From the NCBI RefSeq assembly GCF_028548475.1, contig NZ_JAQQLE010000010.1, positions 1 through 64,000 on the forward strand: DNA of 64,000 nt, given 5' to 3'. Positions 50,395-59,058 of this stretch are shown here, piece after piece (within the stretch, counting starts at the first letter, position 1; each line of letters starts with the position of its first letter). This DNA is from Vogesella margarita. GTDB taxonomy: Bacteria; Pseudomonadota; Gammaproteobacteria; Burkholderiales; Chromobacteriaceae. The notes beneath the pieces were generated by a model. The model was not told the origin of the DNA and did not search any database. It saw only the letters and a program-made list of their open reading frames with translations. A program made the translations under genes and the position numbers.

Positions 50395-50429
50395 GTTGCA
50401 ACAGCACATTGAATACTGTCGTCGATGCG

Positions 50430-50458
50430 TTGACAGCCGCGCGCCGCTTCACTAGATT
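50430..50458 (+). promoter_or_regulatory. Sigma-70 promoter of the riboswitch-glyA transcript
   Basis: Perfect TTGACA (50430-50435), 17-base spacer, TAGATT (50453-50458). Predicted start near 50465, about 20 bases before the first glycine aptamer. Confidence 0.75.
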
Positions 50459-50483
50459 GCGACCAGCCAATCAAGCCGCTGCA

Positions 50484-50675
50484 GGAGAGACTGTCATTCG
50501 CTGACAGCGCCGAAGGGGAATCGCCCCGGAAACTCTCAGGCAAAAGAACTGCAGCGACGTCTGGCACTCTGGAGAGTAGATCAGCCGCAAGGCCGGATCT
50601 CGCCGAAGGAAGCATGGCCCGGTGGATACACCGTGCGCCGCAATCTCTCAGGCAAAGGGACAGAGGGGGCATCGT
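50484..50675 (+). ncRNA. Tandem glycine riboswitch
   Basis: Two glycine aptamers in a row. The first (about 50484-50580) has GGAGAGA, GCCGAAGGGG and ACTCTCAGGCAAAAGAAC. The second (about 50585-50675) has CGCCGAAGGAAGC and ATCTCTCAGGCAAAGGGAC. The duplicated CTCTCAGGCAAA and GCCGAAGG elements with a short linker are diagnostic of the two-aptamer gcvT-type riboswitch. It lies in the glyA leader, 135 bases before the ATG. Glycine binding normally turns on genes that use glycine. Confidence 0.93.
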
Positions 50676-50810
50676 CCGGCAGACGCCGGGCGGGCGCCAT
50701 TGTCCTTTGAGCCGCACATCCATGCGTCAACGCCCTGCCCGACCCTGCCGCCACTACCAGCGCGGTTGCGGCCAACCTTTGCCGTTCGCGCCAAGAAAAA
50801 GGAATGCACG

Positions 50811-52064
50811 ATGTTTACCAAAGAGATGGAGATTGCCGGTTTCGACGACGCACTGTGGGCCGCGATGCAGGCCGAGGCACAACGCCAGGAAGACCACATC
50901 GAGCTGATCGCCTCCGAGAACTACACCAGCCCGCGCGTGATGCAGGCGCAAGGCAGCCAATTGACCAACAAATACGCCGAGGGCTATCCCGGCAAGCGCT
51001 ACTACGGCGGCTGCGAGCACGTCGATGTCGCCGAACAGCTGGCCATCGACCGCGCCAAAGAGCTGTTCGGCGCCGACTACGCCAACGTGCAACCGCACTC
51101 CGGCAGCCAGGCCAACGCCGCGGTATACATGGCGCTGCTGCAGCCGGGCGACACCGTGCTGGGCATGAGCCTGGCGCACGGCGGCCACCTCACCCACGGC
51201 GCCAAGGTCAACTTCTCCGGCAAGATCTACAACGCGGTGCAGTACGGCATCAACGTGGACACCGGCGAGATCGACTACGACGAAGTGCAAAGGTTGGCCG
51301 CAGAACACCGGCCGAAGATGCTGGTCGCCGGCTTCTCCGCCTACTCGCTGGTGGTGGACTGGAAGCGCATGCGCGAGATCGCCGACAGCGTCGGTGCGTA
51401 TTTCTTTGTCGACATGGCGCACGTCGCCGGCCTGGTGGCCGCCGGCCTGTACCCGAACCCGGTGCCGCACGCGCACGTGGTCACCACCACCACCCACAAG
51501 ACGCTGCGCGGCCCGCGCGGCGGCCTGATCCTGGCGCAGGCCAATCCGGAGCTGGAAAAGAAACTGCAGTCGCTGGTCTTCCCCGGCATCCAGGGCGGCC
51601 CGCTGATGCATGTGATCGCCGCCAAGGCGGTGGCCTTCCTCGAAGCGCTGCAGCCGGAATTCGTCGATTACCAGAAACAGGTGCTGGCCAACGCCCGCGC
51701 CATGGTGGCAGTATTCCAGCAGCGCGGCTACACCGTGGTGTCCGGCAAGACCGATGACCACCTGTTCCTGTTGAGCCTGATCGACAAGGGCCTCACCGGC
51801 AAGGCCGCCGACGCCGCACTGGGCGCCGCCTGCATCACCGTCAACAAGAACGCGGTACCGAACGACCCGCAAAGCCCGTTCGTCACCAGCGGCATCCGCA
51901 TCGGCAGCCCGGCCATCACCAGCCGCGGCTTCAAGGAAGCGGAAGCCGGCCAGGTGGCGCACTGGGTGTGCGACATCCTCGACGACATCGACAACCCCGA
52001 TGTCGCCGCCCGCGTGAAACGCCAGGTGGCGGAGCTGTGCGCCGCCTTCCCGGTTTACCGCTAA
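50811..52064 (+). CDS. glyA: Serine hydroxymethyltransferase
   Basis: 417 aa. PLP lysine in [14 protein letters not shown] (near 229); other signatures are [31 protein letters not shown] and [13 protein letters not shown]. It interconverts serine and glycine with tetrahydrofolate. AAAAAGGA stands before the ATG. With a glycine riboswitch in the leader and sdaA downstream, the direction here is probably glycine to serine under glycine excess. An uptake-like word (50766-50780) lies between riboswitch and start; another encodes QRLAAEHR. Confidence 0.97.
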   Translation: MFTKEMEIAGFDDALWAAMQAEAQRQEDHIELIASENYTSPRVMQAQGSQLTNKYAEGYPGKRYYGGCEHVDVAEQLAIDRAKELFGADYANVQPHSGSQANAAVYMALLQPGDTVLGMSLAHGGHLTHGAKVNFSGKIYNAVQYGINVDTGEIDYDEVQRLAAEHRPKMLVAGFSAYSLVVDWKRMREIADSVGAYFFVDMAHVAGLVAAGLYPNPVPHAHVVTTTTHKTLRGPRGGLILAQANPELEKKLQSLVFPGIQGGPLMHVIAAKAVAFLEALQPEFVDYQKQVLANARAMVAVFQQRGYTVVSGKTDDHLFLLSLIDKGLTGKAADAALGAACITVNKNAVPNDPQSPFVTSGIRIGSPAITSRGFKEAEAGQVAHWVCDILDDIDNPDVAARVKRQVAELCAAFPVYR

Positions 52065-52072
52065 GCAGCAGC

Positions 52073-52097
52073 GGGCGCCGTCATTCCGACGGCGCCC
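52073..52097 (+). terminator. GC hairpin between glyA and sdaA
   Basis: 10-bp perfect stem GGGCGCCGTC/GACGGCGCCC with a 5-base loop, 9 bases past the glyA stop. No T run, so it may only slow or partly end transcription, or stabilise the glyA message. Confidence 0.4.
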
Positions 52098-52150
52098 GAC
52101 TATAGTTAAAACAGAACCTGCCCCGCAGGCACCACCTCAAGAGAAGCAAC

Positions 52151-53551
52151 ATGGCAATCAGTGTTTTTGATTTGTTCAAGATCGGCATCGGCCCTTCCAG
52201 CTCCCACACCGTCGGCCCGATGCGCGCGGCGCGACAATTCGTCGCCCGGCTGGAAAAGGATGGCCTGCTGGCGCAGACCGCCGCGGTCAAGTCCGAAATG
52301 TTCGGTTCTCTCGGTGCCACCGGCAAAGGCCACGGCAGCGACGTGGCGGTGCTGCTCGGGCTGCAGGGCGAACACCCGGATCTGGTCGATACCGACGCCG
52401 TCGACGGCATGCTGGCCGCCATCCGCAACAACAAGCGCATCGCGCTGCTGGGCACGCACGAGATCGACTTCATCGAGTCCGAACACCTGATCCTGCACAA
52501 GCGCAAGGCGCTGCCCTACCACCCTAACGGCATGATCTTCGAGGCGTTTGCCGCCGACGGCAGCAGCCTGTCCAAGCGCGCCTACTACTCGGTGGGCGGT
52601 GGCTTCGTGGTCGACGAGGCGGCGATCGACGCAGGCTTCGTGCCGCCCGGCGTCACCGAGCTGAAGCACCCGTTCAAGAGCGGCGCCGAGCTGCTGGCAC
52701 TGTGCCAGCGCCACGGCAAGAGCATCAGCCAGATCATGCTGGAGAACGAGCTGGCGTGGCGCAGCGAGGAAGAAGTGCGCGCCGGCCTGCTCAACATCTG
52801 GCACGTGATGCAGGGCTGCGTGAAGCGCGGCTGCGAGCGCGAAGGCATCCTGCCCGGCGGCATGAAGGTCAAGCGCCGCGCCGCCGACATGCACCGCAAG
52901 CTGCTGTCGTCGCCGGAAGCGGCGCTGCGCGACCCGCTGACGGTACTGGACTGGGTCAACCTGTACGCACTGGCGGTGAACGAGGAAAACGCCGCCGGCG
53001 GCCGCGTGGTGACCGCGCCGACCAACGGCGCCGCCGGCATCATCCCGGCGGTCCTGCACTACTACGCGCGCTTCATCCCCGGCGCCAGTGACGACGGCAT
53101 CGTGCGCTTCCTGCTCACCGCCGGCGCCATCGGCATCCTGTTCAAGCTCAACGCCTCCATTTCCGGTGCCGAAGTCGGCTGCCAGGGCGAAGTCGGCTCC
53201 GCCTGTTCGATGGCGGCCGGCGGCCTGGCCGAAGTGCTGGGCGGTACGCCGGAGCAGGTGGAAAACGCCGCCGAGATCGGCATGGAACACAACCTGGGGC
53301 TGACCTGCGATCCGGTCGGCGGCCTGGTGCAGGTGCCGTGCATCGAGCGCAACGCAATGGCGTCGATCAAGGCCATCAACGCGGCGCGCATGTCGCTGCG
53401 CGGCGACGGCCAGCACTTCGTGTCGCTGGATCGCGTGATCAAGACCATGCGCGATACCGGCCGCGACATGAGCACCAAGTACAAGGAAACCGCACGCGGC
53501 GGGCTGGCGATCAACGTGATCGAGGTACCGGTCAACATCGTCGAGTGCTGA
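52151..53551 (+). CDS. sdaA: L-serine ammonia-lyase (iron-sulfur type)
   Basis: 466 aa, the single-chain SdaA form. N-terminal beta domain with [22 protein letters not shown]; catalytic alpha domain with cluster-region cysteines in [16 protein letters not shown] and [18 protein letters not shown]. It turns L-serine into pyruvate and ammonia using an oxygen-sensitive [4Fe-4S] cluster. It follows glyA by 86 bases, so glycine-derived serine can be fed straight into pyruvate. Followed by an uptake-like word and an intrinsic terminator. Confidence 0.95.
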   Translation: MAISVFDLFKIGIGPSSSHTVGPMRAARQFVARLEKDGLLAQTAAVKSEMFGSLGATGKGHGSDVAVLLGLQGEHPDLVDTDAVDGMLAAIRNNKRIALLGTHEIDFIESEHLILHKRKALPYHPNGMIFEAFAADGSSLSKRAYYSVGGGFVVDEAAIDAGFVPPGVTELKHPFKSGAELLALCQRHGKSISQIMLENELAWRSEEEVRAGLLNIWHVMQGCVKRGCEREGILPGGMKVKRRAADMHRKLLSSPEAALRDPLTVLDWVNLYALAVNEENAAGGRVVTAPTNGAAGIIPAVLHYYARFIPGASDDGIVRFLLTAGAIGILFKLNASISGAEVGCQGEVGSACSMAAGGLAEVLGGTPEQVENAAEIGMEHNLGLTCDPVGGLVQVPCIERNAMASIKAINAARMSLRGDGQHFVSLDRVIKTMRDTGRDMSTKYKETARGGLAINVIEVPVNIVEC

Positions 53552-53602
53552 GTCAGCCTGTCACAGGATCTGCGGCCAACCTTGCACGTTGGCAGCAATG
53601 AC

Positions 53603-53629
53603 AAAGCCCGCCTTATCGGCGGGCTTTTT
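53603..53629 (+). terminator. Rho-independent terminator of sdaA
   Basis: Stem AAAGCCCGCC/GGCGGGCTTT (53603-53612, 53618-53627), 5-base loop, T run. It lies between convergent genes and the AAA side may help on the minus strand. Confidence 0.88.
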
Positions 53630-53647
53630 GCATTCACGCGTCCGGTG

Positions 53648-54889
53648 CTACAGGAAGCGCGCCGGCGCGTACGGCGCCGGATCGGTGAACGGCGTCTCGC
53701 CGCAGATCACCTGCGCCAGCAGTTGGCCGCACACCGGCCCCAGCGTCAGGCCGTGGTGGGCGTGGCCGAAGTTGAACCACAAGCCCTTGTGGCGCGGCGC
53801 GGCGCCCAGCGCCGGGCGCATGTCCGGCAGGCACGGGCGGCTGCCCAGCCACGGCGTGGCGTCCAGCCGCTCGCCCAGCGGAAACAGCCCGCGTGCCAGC
53901 GCCTCGGCCTGCTCCAGCTGCGCGTAGTTGGGCGCGGCGTCGCGTCGCGCCAGCTCCACGCCGGTGGCGATGCGCAGGCCGCGCTGCATCGGCGCCACCA
54001 CGAAGCCGCCTTCCACGTCGGCCACGGTGTAGTTCAGCCCCGGCCCCAGCGGCTGGTAGTGCATGTGGTAGCCGCGCTTGGTCTGCAGCGGGATGCGGTA
54101 GCCCAGCGGCTGGAAGATGTCGTCGGACCACGGCCCCATCGCCACCACCACCTGCGCCGCGCGCAGCGTGCCCTGCTTCGTACCGATCTGCCAGCCGCTG
54201 CCATCCGGGACCAGCGACGTGGCCTCCTGCTGCAGGAGCACCCCGCCCAGGCTTTCGAAATAGGCCGCATAGCCGCGGGTCAGCGCGCCGGGATCGCTGA
54301 TGCGCTGCGGGTCGCGCCAGTGCACCGCGCCGGCAAAGCCCTCGCCAAGGCCCGGCTCGGCGGCGCGCAGCTGGGCCGCATCCAGGATCTGCAGTTGCAG
54401 GCCGTGTTCGGCGGCGATGCGGCGCGCGTTGGCGGCCTCGGCGGCAAAACCGGCCTCGGTGCGGTAGGCCTCGTACAGACCGTCGTCGCTGCACAGCCCG
54501 CGCATATTGGCCGCAGCGATCAGCGTGTCGTGTTCGTCCAGGCTGCGGCTGATCAGCGGCAGCATGTCGTGTGCAGCGGCGGCGAGGCGATGCGGCGCGG
54601 AGGCGCGGAAGTAGCGCCACAACCACGGCGCGCTCTGCAGCAGGCTGGACGGCTGGTAGCGCACGTCGGCGCTGCGGTTGCGGCCGATGCGCAGCACGCT
54701 GGCGATATTGCGCGGGAAGCCGTACGGCACCACGGCGGCGCGTTCCAGCAGGCCGGCGTTGCCGTGGCTGGTTTCCTCGCCGGGCGCGCGGCGGTCGAGC
54801 AGCGCCACGCGCAAGCCGCGCTGCTGCAGGGCGATGGCAGAAGAAACGCCGATCATGCCGGCGCCGAGGACGATGATGTCGAAATCCAT
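53648..54889 (-). CDS. FAD-dependent D-amino acid dehydrogenase (DadA-like)
   Basis: 413 aa. FAD-binding [17 protein letters not shown] (9-25) with a D-R acidic end, the SHGNAG segment typical of DadA, and the C-terminal [16 protein letters not shown] motif (near 375-390). It should oxidise a D-amino acid to the 2-oxo or cyclic imino acid, passing electrons to the respiratory chain. D-proline, D-hydroxyproline or D-arginine are candidates, given a cyclodeaminase-family reductase and a DauR-type regulator close by. AAGAAG precedes the ATG. Transcribed with the binding-protein gene upstream. Confidence 0.85.
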   Translation of the reverse strand: MDFDIIVLGAGMIGVSSAIALQQRGLRVALLDRRAPGEETSHGNAGLLERAAVVPYGFPRNIASVLRIGRNRSADVRYQPSSLLQSAPWLWRYFRASAPHRLAAAAHDMLPLISRSLDEHDTLIAAANMRGLCSDDGLYEAYRTEAGFAAEAANARRIAAEHGLQLQILDAAQLRAAEPGLGEGFAGAVHWRDPQRISDPGALTRGYAAYFESLGGVLLQQEATSLVPDGSGWQIGTKQGTLRAAQVVVAMGPWSDDIFQPLGYRIPLQTKRGYHMHYQPLGPGLNYTVADVEGGFVVAPMQRGLRIATGVELARRDAAPNYAQLEQAEALARGLFPLGERLDATPWLGSRPCLPDMRPALGAAPRHKGLWFNFGHAHHGLTLGPVCGQLLAQVICGETPFTDPAPYAPARFL

Positions 54890-54952
54890 GTTTGGCTTCT
54901 TTCAGATGCAGTTGCCATGGGCGCTGCGACCAGCGGCCATGACAACGGGATC

Positions 54953-54987
54953 TGCAAGGTTGGCCGCAGCCTGCGGCCAACCTTGCA
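54953..54987. repeat. Inverted pair of uptake-like words between binding protein and dehydrogenase genes
   Basis: 17-bp perfect inverted repeat (54953-54969, 54971-54987) with a single-base centre, 6 bases past the stop of the binding-protein gene. It could weaken read-through into the dehydrogenase gene; there is no T run. Confidence 0.75.
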
Positions 54988-54993
54988 CGCCGC

Positions 54994-55773
54994 TTACTTG
55001 GCGATGATGTCGCGGTGGAAGTACTTCTGCGACAGCTTGCTGAGGGTGCCGTCCTGCTTCAGGCTGGCAATCGCCTTGTCCAGCTCGGCCTTGCGCGGGT
55101 CGCCCTTGCGCAGCCCCATGCCGGTGCCCTCACCCAGGGTGGCGAAGTCGCTGATCACGCCGCCGGCAAAGTCAAAGTCCTTGCCCTGCGGCTTGCTGAG
55201 GAAGCCTTCCATCGCAGTCTGCGCTTCCTGCACGCCGGCATCCAGACGGCCGGAGGCGAGATCAAGGAAGATCTGCGCCTGGTCGCGGTAGGCGACCACC
55301 TTCACGCCATTCTTCTCCCAGTGCTTGCGCACGAAATCTTCTTGGGTGGCGCCCTGCAGCACGCCGACGGTCTTGCCCTTCAGGCTGGCCACGGTCGGCG
55401 TCAGCTTGCTGTCGCGGCGCGCCACCATCTGGATCGGCACGATGTAGATCGGGGTGGTGAAGTCGATGGACTCGCGGCGCTTGGCGGTGATGTTCATCGC
55501 CGAGTTGATGACGTCGAACTTCTTCGCCTTCAGGCCGGGGATCAGGCCCTCGAACGAGGTTTCCACCCAACTGCACTTGGCGGCCATGCGCTCGCACACC
55601 GCCTTGCCGACATCGATGTCGAAGCCGACCAGCTGGCCGTCGGCCTGCTTGCTCTCGAACGGCGGGTAGAACGGCTCCAGCCCCATGCGCAGCGGCGCAC
55701 CCTGCGCCATGACGGTGCCGGCGAGGCAGGCCAGCAGGGGGAAAACGGCAGTGCGAACGCGTTTGCTGATCAT
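54994..55773 (-). CDS. Amino acid ABC transporter periplasmic binding protein (orphan)
   Basis: 259 aa. Signal peptide 1-23 with cleavage after VMA; then the SBP_bac_3 domain (PLRMGLEPFYPPFESKQADGQLVGFDIDVGKAVCERM, FDVINSAMNITAKRRESIDFTTPIYIVP). It resembles binding proteins for basic or polar amino acids (ArgT/HisJ type). No permease or ATPase gene is nearby, so it must work with a transporter or receptor encoded elsewhere. AAGGAG precedes the ATG. Confidence 0.88.
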   Translation of the reverse strand: MISKRVRTAVFPLLACLAGTVMAQGAPLRMGLEPFYPPFESKQADGQLVGFDIDVGKAVCERMAAKCSWVETSFEGLIPGLKAKKFDVINSAMNITAKRRESIDFTTPIYIVPIQMVARRDSKLTPTVASLKGKTVGVLQGATQEDFVRKHWEKNGVKVVAYRDQAQIFLDLASGRLDAGVQEAQTAMEGFLSKPQGKDFDFAGGVISDFATLGEGTGMGLRKGDPRKAELDKAIASLKQDGTLSKLSQKYFHRDIIAK

Positions 55774-56190
55774 GAATAGTCTCCTTTGTTCCGTAGCGGG
55801 TAATGTCCCGTCCCGTTGTGCATGGTCTGGCCATGCCGCCTGCGTGGTTGGACAGCCGGCTGGCTGCGCTCACGTCTTGCTTGGGCTCGGTCACAAGATA
55901 GACAATATTTCCATTTTGGACAATTAATTTATAAAAAATCCGACCACCACCGGTACGGCACGGTAGTCACAGCCGGACAGGCCATGACAAAGACATGACT
56001 CGTAAAGCCATTTACCTGTGCAATAACAGACACTTGTACACCATACGCCGGGTGCAAAATACGGCAAGACGCGGCAAAAATGGTCACTGCACAATTTGTA
56101 GACTTTTTTTCCACAATAGAATTTAATACAACAAACAAGCCGCCAGCCGCAGCCCGGCCGCGCCCGACCACACCAATACGAGAGCCCAGC
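55774..56190. promoter_or_regulatory. Divergent control region of the D-amino-acid module
   Basis: 417 bases, AT-rich in the middle. Minus strand: TTGTCC (55923-55918), 17-base spacer, TATCTT (55900-55895), for the binding-protein gene. Plus strand: TTTGTA (56095-56100), 16-base spacer, TAGAAT (56117-56122), for the reductase gene. GACAAT is directly repeated at about 55901 and 55919, over the minus promoter. No gene was found inside. Confidence 0.45.
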
Positions 56191-57159
56191 ATGAACCCCA
56201 TCGACCATCACGCCGCCCCCCTGCTCCTCACCCAGCAACAGGTGCGCGACTACCTGCCGGCGCTGCCGGTGCGCGCCGCGCTGAGCGCGCTGTTCCAGGC
56301 GCTGGCGAACGAGCGCGCGGTGCAGCCGGCGCAGACGCTAACCCTGTTCCCGCAAGGCGCCGGCGACGTCATCACCTATCAGGGCGTGCTGGCCGATGCC
56401 GGCGTGTTCGGCGCCAAGCTGTCGCCCTACATCGTCACCGACGGCCGCCCCATCATCAGCGCCTGGACCAGCCTGATGTCGATGCACACCGGCCAGCCGC
56501 TGCTGTTCTGCGATTCCGGCCTGCTGACGGCCGAGCGCACCGCCGGCACCAGCGCGCTGGCCATCGAGCTGCTGGCGCGGCAGGACAGCCGCCAGCTGAC
56601 GCTGATCGGCTGCGGCGCGCTGGGCCAGGCGCACCTGCGCCACGTGCTGCCGCTGCGCGACTGGCAGCGCATCCGCGTGTACGCGCCGGACCTTGCCGCC
56701 AAGCCGGAGCTGCAGCAGCAACTGCAGGCGCTGGATGCGCGCATCGAGATCAGCGTCAGCGTCGACGCCGCCTGCGACAACGCCGACGTGATCATGCTGT
56801 GCACCTCCTCTGCCAGCCCGGTACTGGATCCGGCCACGCTGAGCAAACCGGCGCTGATCACCTCGATCAGCACCAACGCCGTCAACGCGCACGAGGTGCC
56901 CCCGGCCAGCCTCGCCGCGATGGACGTGTACTGCGACCACAAGCACAGCACGCCGGACAGCGCCGGCGAGATGGTACTCGCCAGCCAGGAGGGTAGTTGG
57001 CAGCGCGAGCGCATCGTCGGCGATCTGGCCGATCTGGTCAGCCAGCGCTGCGCGTTGCCGGATTACCAGCGCCCGGTGTTCTTCCGCTCCATCGGCATGG
57101 GCTTGCAGGACATCGCCATCGCCTGCGCACTACTGCAACAGGCGCAGGCCGCGCGATGA
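56191..57159 (+). CDS. Ornithine cyclodeaminase/mu-crystallin family reductase (DauB/LhpI-like)
   Basis: 322 aa. NAD(P)-binding GCGALGQAHLRHV (140-152), GAKLSPY with the substrate-contacting Lys76, and CTSSASPVLDP. Family members are ornithine cyclodeaminase, pyrroline-2-carboxylate reductase, and the L-arginine dehydrogenase DauB that reduces 2-ketoarginine. Paired with a D-amino acid dehydrogenase and a DauR-type regulator, a reductase that completes D-to-L conversion is the best fit. The start at 56191 gives the family N-terminus. Overlaps the regulator gene by ATGA. Confidence 0.8.
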   Translation: MNPIDHHAAPLLLTQQQVRDYLPALPVRAALSALFQALANERAVQPAQTLTLFPQGAGDVITYQGVLADAGVFGAKLSPYIVTDGRPIISAWTSLMSMHTGQPLLFCDSGLLTAERTAGTSALAIELLARQDSRQLTLIGCGALGQAHLRHVLPLRDWQRIRVYAPDLAAKPELQQQLQALDARIEISVSVDAACDNADVIMLCTSSASPVLDPATLSKPALITSISTNAVNAHEVPPASLAAMDVYCDHKHSTPDSAGEMVLASQEGSWQRERIVGDLADLVSQRCALPDYQRPVFFRSIGMGLQDIAIACALLQQAQAAR

Positions 57160-57899
57160 GTCCGCCCCGGGACGGCGCGGACGCTCTAGCGGCGGCCGGC
57201 GGGCGCGAGGCTTGTGCCCTGCCCGCCGCATCAGGCACTATCGCTGTCCCTGCCGTTGCGCCCGAACCGACCATGACGCCCAGCCCCACGCCGCAGCAAC
57301 TGCTGCTGTCGCGCTACAGCCACCTCGCCGACAGCATCGCCAAGCTGTTCTTTCCCTACGCCGAGGTGGTGATCCACGACCTGGACAGCCAGCGCGTGCT
57401 CTACCTCGCCAACAACCTGTCGCGGCGCGAAATCGGCGACGAGGCGGCGCTGGAAGAAATCGAGCGCACCATCGCCGAACGCTATGTCGGGCCGTACGAG
57501 AAGGTGAACTGGGACGGTCGCAAGATGCGCTGCGTCAGCTCGGTGCTGTTCGACGACGCAGGCTCCGCACTGGGGGTGATGTGCATCAACTTCAACATCG
57601 CGGTGTTCGAGGACATGCACGGCATGCTGGGCATGCTGCTGAAGGGCGCTGGCCTCGTGGAACAGCCGGCGGAGCTGTTCCGCGACGACTGGCAGGAGCG
57701 CATCAACACCTTCATGCACCGCTGGCTGCAGGAGCGGCAACTGGCGCTCAATACCCTGTCGCGCCAGCACCGCAAGGAGCTGGTCGAGGCGCTGTACGCC
57801 GAGGGCGCCTTCAACGGCAAGAGCGCCACCCACTACATCGCCAACGTGCTCGGTCTCGGCCGCGCCACGGTGTACAAATACCTGCAGACGCTGAAATAG
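57156..57899 (+). CDS. YheO/DauR-family PAS-HTH transcriptional regulator
   Basis: 247 aa from the ATG overlapping the preceding stop; an internal ATG at 57273 would give 208 aa and skips a 39-residue low-complexity leader, so the start is unsure. YheO-like PAS domain about 50-165 (YAEVVIHDLDSQRVLYLANNLSRREIGDEA, GVMCINFNIAVFEDM) and a C-terminal helix-turn-helix (about 195-247, ALYAEGAFNGKSATHYIANVLGLGRATVYKYLQ). DauR of Pseudomonas represses D-arginine catabolism. This gene probably controls the divergent D-amino-acid genes. Confidence 0.85.
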   Translation: MSPPRDGADALAAAGGREACALPAASGTIAVPAVAPEPTMTPSPTPQQLLLSRYSHLADSIAKLFFPYAEVVIHDLDSQRVLYLANNLSRREIGDEAALEEIERTIAERYVGPYEKVNWDGRKMRCVSSVLFDDAGSALGVMCINFNIAVFEDMHGMLGMLLKGAGLVEQPAELFRDDWQERINTFMHRWLQERQLALNTLSRQHRKELVEALYAEGAFNGKSATHYIANVLGLGRATVYKYLQTLK

Positions 57900-57913
57900 C
57901 CCGCCGCCAATGA

Positions 57914-57947
57914 AAAAGGTTGGCCGCATGACTGCGGCCAACCTTTT
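57914..57947. terminator. Bidirectional terminator built of two uptake-like words
   Basis: 15-bp perfect stem (57914-57928, 57933-57947), 4-base loop, with A run before and T run after, between convergent genes (stops at 57899 and 57977). Confidence 0.8.
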
Positions 57948-57976
57948 GTTGTCTGCGGCCCGTGCGGGCCGGCGAC

Positions 57977-58984
57977 TTACTGTTTTTGCAGCAGCCGCAG
58001 CGTAATCTGCAGCTCGCCGTTGTCACCCTTCACCGTCTGCACGTTCTGCAGGCTGAGATCGGACGGCAGCAGCAAGCTGATGCCATTGCCGACGCCAACC
58101 TTGCTCCAGCTCTTTTCCAGCCGCCGCGCCATGCCCTGCGCCGGCAGCCGCACGTCGCTCTCCAGCGCAAAGCCATAGTTCTCGGCGGCGCTGTCGAACA
58201 GGCGCCCGACCTGCTCCGGCTCGACGTAGCGCTCTGCCATACTGCCCATCTGCCGCGGCGACACTTCCGGCACCGTCTTGCACAGCGTCATTACCTCGTC
58301 CTTGAAGCGCACCTGCGCCAGCGGGTCTTCGATCTCTTCCGAGATCTGTTCCATCACCTCGGCCACCAGCTTGCTGCTACTGCTGGTATCCGGCACCCGC
58401 ATCGCCTGCAGGAAGTCGTCGAGCCAGAACTTGGCCTCGTGGCCCTGGCGGTCGACCGCGTACAGCAGCGGGCCGTTTTCCAGGATCAGTGCACCCTTGT
58501 CGATCAGGCGCGGGTTGATACCGCTGGCGTGGCTGATGTCGAACACCTCGCCACTCTCGACGATGGTCAGGAAATCCTCCTGGATCTCCGCCTTGAACAC
58601 GCCTAGCGCGCGCTGCGGGCTGTCCGCTTCACCTAGGCCCGAGAACAGGATCACCAGCAGGTCGCCGGCAGCGATGTTCGGGTGCTGCGAGCGCGCGAAC
58701 AGGTGCTTGGCGATGCGCTGCGACACCTCCAATAGATCGACGTCGCCGCGGAAAAACTGCCGCGTGTAGTGGTACAGCTCGTTGAGGTTGAGATCGGTCT
58801 CGTGGAAGAACTGGTACTTCTTCTTGTCGGAGACGATGCCCTTCAGGTAGCCGTCCAGAATCAGCGCCGACACCGCCTCGTCCACGCCGATGGCCTTGTG
58901 CGACAGCTGCAACGGCTCGCCGCGCGCCGGATTGCCGACACGGTGTACCACCAAACGCTCTACCCTGGATTCGCTAATCAGCAT
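57977..58984 (-). CDS. ndpA: Nucleoid-associated protein NdpA/YejK
   Basis: 335 aa, the length of E. coli YejK. The sequence follows the NdpA family along its length (ALILDGYLKGIVSDKKKYQFFHETDLNLNELYHYTRQFF, HASGINPRLIDKGALILENG). It is a DNA-binding protein of the nucleoid with no enzymatic motif. The start at 58984 (MLISESRVERLVVHRVGN) is favoured; an ATG six codons earlier is possible. Transcribed towards the 57.9-kb terminator. Confidence 0.88.
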   Translation of the reverse strand: MLISESRVERLVVHRVGNPARGEPLQLSHKAIGVDEAVSALILDGYLKGIVSDKKKYQFFHETDLNLNELYHYTRQFFRGDVDLLEVSQRIAKHLFARSQHPNIAAGDLLVILFSGLGEADSPQRALGVFKAEIQEDFLTIVESGEVFDISHASGINPRLIDKGALILENGPLLYAVDRQGHEAKFWLDDFLQAMRVPDTSSSSKLVAEVMEQISEEIEDPLAQVRFKDEVMTLCKTVPEVSPRQMGSMAERYVEPEQVGRLFDSAAENYGFALESDVRLPAQGMARRLEKSWSKVGVGNGISLLLPSDLSLQNVQTVKGDNGELQITLRLLQKQ

Positions 58985-59058
58985 GCTCGGATCTGTCCTC
59001 ATTCAATCAAGGCGCGATTATCGCCGCCCTTGCCCGCCACAACAAGGTTGGCCGCAGT

